Origin: Streptomyces sp. NA02950 | GTDB taxonomy: Bacteria > Actinomycetota > Actinomycetes > Streptomycetales > Streptomycetaceae | Length of the DNA: 64,000 nt | Direction: 5' to 3' | NCBI RefSeq assembly: GCF_013364155.1 | Contig: NZ_CP054916.1 | Span: 2,662,501-2,726,500 of the forward strand | In this document: positions 59,601 through 64,000 of the stretch, piece by piece | How positions within the stretch are numbered: the first letter of the stretch is position 1 | Layout: the number at the start of each line of letters is the position of its first letter | Translations under genes and position numbers: made by a program | The notes under the pieces: model-generated | What the model was told of the DNA's origin: nothing | The model's input: only the letters and a program-made list of their open reading frames with translations | Databases searched by the model: none

Positions 59601-61026
59601 CGACCCGGAGTGTGGTGTGCGGCTGCTGGAACAGGGCCGCGGGGCGCTGCTCGGCCAGGTGCTGGACAGCGGCGCGGTACCGCCGGAACTGCGGGCGGAG
59701 CACCCCGGTCTGACCCACCGCATGGAGGAGCTGCGCGCGGCCCTGGACCGCCCGGAGGAGTCGGTCTTCGGCTCCGCCGATACCGTCGCGGGCCGCGCGG
59801 GCTCAGGGGCGTGCGGCCTGGACGGTGCGGATCGGCACGCGCTCGCGGAGGAGTGGGAGCGGCTGACGGCGCGAATCCGCCAGCAGCCGGGCTTCGAGGG
59901 GTTCATGCGGCCACCGGAGGTGCCGGAGCTGCTGGCCGCCACCGGCGGGCGCGGCCCGGTGGTGATCGTGAACGTGAGCACGCTGCGCTGTGACGCGCTG
60001 CTCCTCACCGGCCGCTCCATACGGGCCGTTCCGCTGCCCGCGCTGAGCCGGGTGGATGCGGTCCGGCGCGCCGACGCCTTCTTTCCCGCGGTGCGCACGG
60101 CGGAGGACGGCGGGGCGGCCGAGGAGGACCGGGCCGCCGCACGGGCCCGGGTCCGGGAGACGCTGGAGTGGCTGTGGACCGCGGTGGCCGAGCCGGTGCT
60201 CGGTGCGCTGGGCCTGACCGGCCGACGCCCCCGGGGCGCGAAGGACGGCGCGCTCCCGCGGCTGTGGTGGGTTCCGACGGGCCCGCTGACCGGGCTGCCG
60301 CTGCACGCGGCCGGGCGCCACGACGCGTCGGGCCGCCCGGCCGACTGCGTACTGGACCGGGTGGTCTCCTCGTACGCCCCGACCGTCCACGCCCTCGCCC
60401 GCGCCGCCCGGCGTGCCGGCGACGAGCCGCCGGGGCCGGAGGAACCGCTGGTGGTGGCCGTTCCGGCGACCCCGGACGCGCCCGCTCCGCCAGGGGCCAG
60501 GGAGGGGATCGCCGCACTGACCGGCCGCCTGCCCGCCACCCGGGTGCTGACCGGTGAGCGGGCCCGCCGGGACGTGGTGCTCGACACCCTGCCCCGGCAC
60601 CGCTGGGCGCACTTCGCCTGCCACGCGGTGAGCGGGATCGGCGCGGCGTCGGCCGGGCGGGTGCTGCTCTACGACCACCGGGAGCGGCCGCTGACCCCCG
60701 CGGACCTCGCCCGTCTCCCGCTCGGCGACGCCCGGCTGGCGTATCTGCCGGGGTGCGTGACGGAGCGGACGGGGCGCGGGCCGGGCGCCGAACCGGTCCA
60801 TCTGACCGGGGCGTTCCACCTCGCCGGGTACGCGCATGTGATCGGGACGCTGTGGAGCCCCGGTGACACGGCGGCGGCGCGGATCGCGGACGCCTGCTGC
60901 GCGGAGCTCACCGCAGCGGGGACCGCGGGGGCCGCCCGCGCCCTGCACGGCGCGGTGCGGGCCCTGCGCGACGCGTACCCGGCGGCGCCCATGCGGTGGG
61001 CCGCGTTCGTCCACGTGGGCGCCTGA
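56638..61026 (+). CDS. Giant TPR/SEL1-repeat protein with C-terminal CHAT domain
   Basis: A 1462-residue protein. SEL1/TPR-like helical repeats fill about 60-230. A Pro-rich linker follows, then many longer TPR-like repeats from about 290 to 1000 (recurring pattern LDEAV..AR.AL...P..HP). The C-terminal CHAT domain has His1329 in HFACHAVSG and Cys1373 in YLPGCVTERTG, the caspase-like dyad, then GTLWSPGDTAAARI. CHAT proteins are caspase-related proteases, often in signalling or defence. The Cys motif is PGC rather than the usual SAC/AAC. ATG at 56638 is preferred over GTG 56629, which overlaps the ribosome site. No obvious partner gene adjoins; a terminator follows. Confidence 0.88.
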   Translation: MAGHQPFCPSRHPWDEERADGGRDAGDSSWARSVGGSAGGRQDGGPAYRPGPGRSGPDDPRALAAIGLRLARRGDADGARQWLTRAARTDDPEVLCTVAGVHHRVLGDPRAARPLYERAARYGSTDAMRALGVLLAEQERRPAAEAERWLREAAGTGDPDAAHRLARALHERGELGEAVVWFERAYLTGGDPDALGGLVRTLLALGRADEARGLLEAAAERGGPPAVDGDASPAGQDGAAHPAPPPLRAPPVTPVSQEPPKRPPTAPGPVGPAPSASGADPARPRPAVTIDPGDPLTSADGLRLAYARTGDPQLLELALDMCRLAVQTYRGSARADRYALALSTLGVLLRMADEHERSPGALAEAVETGRAAVAAATREDPEYARHLSGLADSLQEVFERSGDLAVIDEAIALYRTCLSAVPPSHPEHAGLQTDFGTCLLRRACQDPDPALLDEAVLAGRSAVQGTPPGHPRYPIALSNLGAALLQYAIATVHLPALDEAVDAYERALEAFPAGHPARERAQEALDTCARVRQAVHTGRGTIQRPRAAGRGASAGAAAALREAAARLAAYGRSHELPDLEAAVAGFESVLRSSADSGLRAAAANGLGAAARSRHERGGERRDLDRAVDLFADALAMSPPDDPGVNAVRARLSGVLRLRWRLTGDGEDLTAAVELSRAALAATAPEDPCRPERLSGLAGGLLGIFLHHRDPSALAEAVRICREALAATPDDGEARALARSRLAETLRQLAGLEGTGAAEALDEAVALARAALDATPADRPLSAHLRCRLGVTLHQRFTARAGPEDLCAAADAARRAVAATPAGHPDRPERLSVLAQVLRRDHERRRNADGPGAPEGLEELVEAARAAADAAPPGHRLRAQALARYAQALGLRAAAGRDAGARAAAEAVHRELAHDATAAVSARVRAARRWAHSALAAGDLSGALEPFALAVELLARTAPRHGGRPSGERPSDGFTGLASDAAACAIGLGDPECGVRLLEQGRGALLGQVLDSGAVPPELRAEHPGLTHRMEELRAALDRPEESVFGSADTVAGRAGSGACGLDGADRHALAEEWERLTARIRQQPGFEGFMRPPEVPELLAATGGRGPVVIVNVSTLRCDALLLTGRSIRAVPLPALSRVDAVRRADAFFPAVRTAEDGGAAEEDRAAARARVRETLEWLWTAVAEPVLGALGLTGRRPRGAKDGALPRLWWVPTGPLTGLPLHAAGRHDASGRPADCVLDRVVSSYAPTVHALARAARRAGDEPPGPEEPLVVAVPATPDAPAPPGAREGIAALTGRLPATRVLTGERARRDVVLDTLPRHRWAHFACHAVSGIGAASAGRVLLYDHRERPLTPADLARLPLGDARLAYLPGCVTERTGRGPGAEPVHLTGAFHLAGYAHVIGTLWSPGDTAAARIADACCAELTAAGTAGAARALHGAVRALRDAYPAAPMRWAAFVHVGA

Positions 61027-61076
61027 GACGGCGGCGAGCGGCCGCCGTTCCCGCCGAGCTGCGGACTGATCCAGAG

Positions 61077-61098
61077 GCCGGCCTACAAGGCCGGCTTT
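61077..61098 (+). terminator. Terminator after TPR-CHAT gene
   Basis: A perfect 7-bp stem GCCGGCC/GGCCGGC (61077-61083 with 61089-61095) followed by TTT lies 50 bases past the CHAT stop, before the convergent aldehyde dehydrogenase gene. Confidence 0.7.
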
Positions 61099-61107
61099 CA
61101 GGCCGCT

Positions 61108-62568
61108 CTACAGGCCGAGACCGGTCAGGACCATGACCCGCTCGTAGGTGTAGTCCTCCATCGCGAAGCGCACGCCCTCACGGCCCACACCGGACCGCTT
61201 GGCGCCGCCGTACGGCATCTGGTCGGCGCGGTAGGAGGGCACATCGCCGATGATCACTCCGCCGACCTCCAGCGCGCGGTGGGCGCGGAAGGCGGTCTGG
61301 ACGTCGCGGGTGAACACGCCCGCCTGGAGGCCGTACTTGGACGCGTTGACGGCCGCGTACGCCGCCGCCTCGTCGTCGGCCCGCTGGACGGTCAGAACGG
61401 GGCCGAAGACCTCCTCGCAGGAGATCGTGACGTCCGCCGGGACGTCCGCGAGCACCGTCGGGGCGTAGCTGGCGCCGTCGCGCTTGCCGCCCGTCAGCAG
61501 CTGGGCACCGGCCTGGACGGCCTCGTCCACCCACGCCTCGACGCGCTGCGCGGCCTCCTCGCTGACCAGCGGGCCGACATCGGTGGCGTCGTCGGTCGGG
61601 TCACCGGTGACCTGCGCTTCGACGGCTGCGATGATCTTCGGCAGCAGCCGCTCGTAGACGGAAGCGTCCGCGATCACCCGCTGAACGGAGATGCAGGACT
61701 GGCCGCCCTGGTAGTTGGAGAAGGTGCCGATGCGAGTGGCGGCCCAGTCGAGGTCGGTCTCGGAGGCGAAGTCCCCGAGGACGACCGCCGCGCCGTTGCC
61801 GCCGAGCTCCAGTGTGCAGTGCTTGAGCGGCACCGACTCCTTGATGGCGTAACCGACCTTGTCCGAACCGGTGAAGGAGATGACCGGCAGCCGCTCGTCC
61901 TGGACCAGCGCGGGCATCCGGTCGTTGGGCACCGGCAGCACGCTCCAGGAACCCGCCGGGAGCTCGGTCTCGGCCAGCAGCTCACCCAGGACGATCGCGG
62001 AGAGCGGGGTCGCGGGCGCGGGCTTGAGGATGATCGGCGCGCCGACGGCGATGGCCGGGGCGACCTTGTGGGCGCACAGGTTCAACGGGAAGTTGAACGG
62101 CGCGATGCCCAGCACGGTGCCGCGCGGGAAGCGGCGGGTCAGCGCGAGACGGCCGACGCCACCGGCGTCGGTGTCCAGCCGCTGGGCCTCCCCGCCGTTG
62201 AACCGGCGGGCCTCCTCGGCCGCGAACCGGAAGACGGAGACGGCACGGCCGACCTCACCGCGCGCCCACTTCATGGGCTTGCCGTTCTCGTCGGAGATCA
62301 GCCGGGCGATCTCCTCGGTGCGCTCGGCGAGCCGCCGGGAGACATGGTCGAGCGCGGCGGCCCGGACATGGGCGGGCGTCGCGGCGAACTCGTCCCGGAC
62401 GGCGTCCGCCGCGGCGACGGCCTCCTCGATCTGCGCCTCGGTGGGAACGCTCACCGCGCCGACGCGACGGCCGTCCCAGGGGGACGTGACCTCGAGCGTG
62501 CTCTCGCCCGTCGCCTTGCGGCCGGCGAGCCAGAACGCGTGGGTGACAGCTTCGGTTGTCTCTGGCAC
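61108..62568 (-). CDS. NAD(P)-dependent aldehyde dehydrogenase
   Basis: A 486-residue member of the aldehyde dehydrogenase superfamily. It has the nucleotide-binding region (GIAPFNFPLNL, then GSDKVG), the general-base Glu in CTLELGGNGAAVV and the catalytic Cys in YQGGQSCISVQR. The family end EEVFGPVLTV and YGGAKRSGVGREGVRF are intact. The Asn-Phe-Pro segment and the SC motif resemble lactaldehyde or glyceraldehyde-3-phosphate-type enzymes; the substrate cannot be fixed. Its regulator is probably the PucR-type gene 187 bp upstream on the same strand. Confidence 0.92.
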   Translation of the reverse strand: MPETTEAVTHAFWLAGRKATGESTLEVTSPWDGRRVGAVSVPTEAQIEEAVAAADAVRDEFAATPAHVRAAALDHVSRRLAERTEEIARLISDENGKPMKWARGEVGRAVSVFRFAAEEARRFNGGEAQRLDTDAGGVGRLALTRRFPRGTVLGIAPFNFPLNLCAHKVAPAIAVGAPIILKPAPATPLSAIVLGELLAETELPAGSWSVLPVPNDRMPALVQDERLPVISFTGSDKVGYAIKESVPLKHCTLELGGNGAAVVLGDFASETDLDWAATRIGTFSNYQGGQSCISVQRVIADASVYERLLPKIIAAVEAQVTGDPTDDATDVGPLVSEEAAQRVEAWVDEAVQAGAQLLTGGKRDGASYAPTVLADVPADVTISCEEVFGPVLTVQRADDEAAAYAAVNASKYGLQAGVFTRDVQTAFRAHRALEVGGVIIGDVPSYRADQMPYGGAKRSGVGREGVRFAMEDYTYERVMVLTGLGL

Positions 62569-62755
62569 GGCGGATCCCGACCCTTCTGGAGTGGTGGGGT
62601 GATGGTGCGGATGTCTCTGCCTCCCACCGTAGGCGCGCGCGGCGCGCCGGGTGTTTGTCCGGGGCGTAGCAGTCGGCGGCGGGAGTGCTCCGCTATGGCG
62701 TGGCGGCGGGACGGCGGTCCGCGGTGGTCAGGAGGGGGTGCGGTGGCCGGGGAGG

Positions 62756-64000
62756 TCAGGGTGCGGTGGCCGGGGAGGTCGCCTTCAGGGCGAGCCACAG
62801 CTCCATCCGGACGTCCGGGTCGTCCAGGGAGCGGCCGAGGATCTCCTCGACCCGGCGCATGCGGTAGCGCAGGGTGTGCCGGTGAACGCCGAGGTCGGCG
62901 GCGGCCGCGTCCCACTGGCCATGGCGGGAGAGCCAGGCGCGCAGCGAGGCGACGAGATCGCCGCGGCCGGTGGCGTCGTGTTCGTGCAGGGCGCGCAGCA
63001 TGCCATCGGCGAAGGCCCGTACGGCGTCGTCGGCGAGCAGCGGCAGCACCGAGCCCGCGGCCACCTGTTCATGCTCGACCAGCACCCGGCCGCGACGGCG
63101 CGCCACCGACAGCGCCTGCTCCGCCTGGCGGTAGGCGGTCGCGGCGGCGATGGGGCCCGCGGGGGCGGACATCCCGACGACCAGGTGGTCGCCCGGGGTG
63201 GTGCCGGCGGCGCGGTCGCGGGGGCGGGCGGCGGTGCCGCGGCGGTTCTCGATCGCCGCGGCGTGCTCCCCGCACACGGCGACGGCGGCGCCGCCGTCGG
63301 GGGCCAGCACGATCAGCCGTCCGCCGTCGGGCACGACGAGCACCGCTTCCCCGCTGCGGGCCGCGGCGGACTCCATCGCGTCGGCGAGGGTGGCGAGAGG
63401 GTCTGCGGCGACCGCCTCACCGCTCGCGGCGGGGACGGATCCGGTGTCGGCGGGGTGCTCGGCCGGGGCCTCGTCCGACGCGGCCGCGGAGGCCGGGACG
63501 GTCGGCGCGGCCCCGGGGCCGGACGCGGCGGTGCCGGGCACGGCGGATCCGGACTTGGCGGCGCCGGACGCCCCGGCACCGGGCGCGGCCTCGGCGACGA
63601 GCATCCGGAACGGCGCGTCCAGCAGACTTCCGTACAGCCGCCCGGCGACCGCCCGCGCGTGATCGGGCTCGCCCGCGAGCAGCATCCGCAGCACCGCGGC
63701 GCCGAGGCGCTGTTCGGCCTCCTGGAGGGCGCGGGACCGCTCGGTGGTCAAGGTCAGCAGCGCCACGGCGGAGTGCACGGCGTAGCGCTCGGCGGTGCCC
63801 AGCGGGGCGCCCGTGCCGACGGCGAGTACGCCCCGGGTACGGCGCCCGGTGCCCAGCGTCTGGAGCTCCACCCGGTCCGAGACGGCCGCGTCCGACGCGG
63901 ACTCCGCGCCGTCCCCGCCGACCACGACGCTGGCGGGGGCGGGCCGGGCGTGCAGCCGCTCGACATCGGTGGTGAGCCGGGCGGCGCGGCGGGCGGCCCA
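62756..64000 (-). CDS. PucR/CdaR-type transcriptional regulator (5' end cut)
   Basis: Partial: the frame is open to the window edge, so the N-terminus lies beyond 64000. At least 414 residues are visible. The middle is a GGDEF-like/PucR region interrupted by an Ala/Pro/Gly-rich insertion of about 60 residues (GAAKSGSAVPGTAASGPGAA onwards). The C-terminus is the PucR helix-turn-helix: WDAAAADLGVHRHTLRYRMRRVEEILG then RMELWLALKA. It lies upstream of the aldehyde dehydrogenase on the same strand and probably controls it in response to the substrate, by analogy with the family. Confidence 0.9.
   Translation of the reverse strand, partial: WAARRAARLTTDVERLHARPAPASVVVGGDGAESASDAAVSDRVELQTLGTGRRTRGVLAVGTGAPLGTAERYAVHSAVALLTLTTERSRALQEAEQRLGAAVLRMLLAGEPDHARAVAGRLYGSLLDAPFRMLVAEAAPGAGASGAAKSGSAVPGTAASGPGAAPTVPASAAASDEAPAEHPADTGSVPAASGEAVAADPLATLADAMESAAARSGEAVLVVPDGGRLIVLAPDGGAAVAVCGEHAAAIENRRGTAARPRDRAAGTTPGDHLVVGMSAPAGPIAAATAYRQAEQALSVARRRGRVLVEHEQVAAGSVLPLLADDAVRAFADGMLRALHEHDATGRGDLVASLRAWLSRHGQWDAAAADLGVHRHTLRYRMRRVEEILGRSLDDPDVRMELWLALKATSPATAP

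Noticed and set aside
56539..59718. 1059-codon minus-strand frame opposite the TPR-CHAT gene
   Set aside because: Arg/Gly/Pro/Gln-rich shadow; the plus frame has clear repeats and a CHAT domain.

Overview
The window is high-GC actinobacterial DNA, almost certainly a Streptomyces chromosome core segment. The evidence is strong G/C third-position bias, GTG and TTG starts, a BldB-like regulator inside a type VII secretion locus, a flavin-dependent thymidylate synthase, and the block rimP-nusA-ylxR-infB-DUF503-rbfA-truB. From memory, the gene order resembles the S. coelicolor stretch running from RNase J to an aldehyde dehydrogenase; this is inference, since no search was run. I see no rRNA, tRNA, CRISPR array, transposase or integrase.

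Region 1 (1-10430, mostly minus strand): RNase J, DapA, ThyX, three small hypothetical genes (two membrane proteins on the plus strand and a membrane TPR protein on the minus strand), then dapB, an M16 zinc peptidase, PNPase and rpsO. RNase J, PNPase and S15 form an RNA-turnover and ribosome set. dapA and dapB supply diaminopimelate and lysine.

Region 2 (10805-35311): a type VII (ESX) secretion locus. It starts with a broken, chimeric Ser/Thr-kinase and PQQ-propeller gene. Next come eccD and, divergently, eccC. A minus-strand block follows with two WXG100 proteins, a mycosin, a long WXG-type protein with a Pro/Gly-rich tail and a coiled-coil protein, then a second mycosin and eccB. Divergent from eccB are eccE, an ESX accessory gene and a bldB-like DUF397 gene. 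The locus ends with a membrane PQQ-propeller gene and a 1138-residue protein with a disordered N-terminus and a MinD/ParA-type ATPase. EccB, EccC, EccD and EccE would form the membrane machine, the WXG proteins its substrates, and the mycosins its membrane-anchored proteases.

Region 3 (35449-43861, minus): ribF, truB, rbfA, a DUF503 gene, infB, ylxR, nusA and rimP, a translation and transcription block. Region 4 (44047-55000s): a Tat-type lipoprotein and DUF4439 pair, a phosphotransferase-fold protein lacking its metal ligands, proS, two GNAT acetyltransferases, and the MEP isoprenoid genes ispG and dxr flanking the site-2 protease rseP. Region 5 (54351-64000): a long acyl-CoA dehydrogenase, a 1462-residue TPR-CHAT protein, an aldehyde dehydrogenase and a PucR/CdaR-type regulator cut by the window edge.

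The points most worth a second look are: the chimeric kinase gene with two single-base homopolymer frameshifts; the orphan BldB-like protein among ESX genes; a less codon-biased ESX substrate block with an inverted repeat in its leader; a sharp codon-style switch inside ispG; the pseudo-phosphotransferase; and the TPR-CHAT candidate protease.
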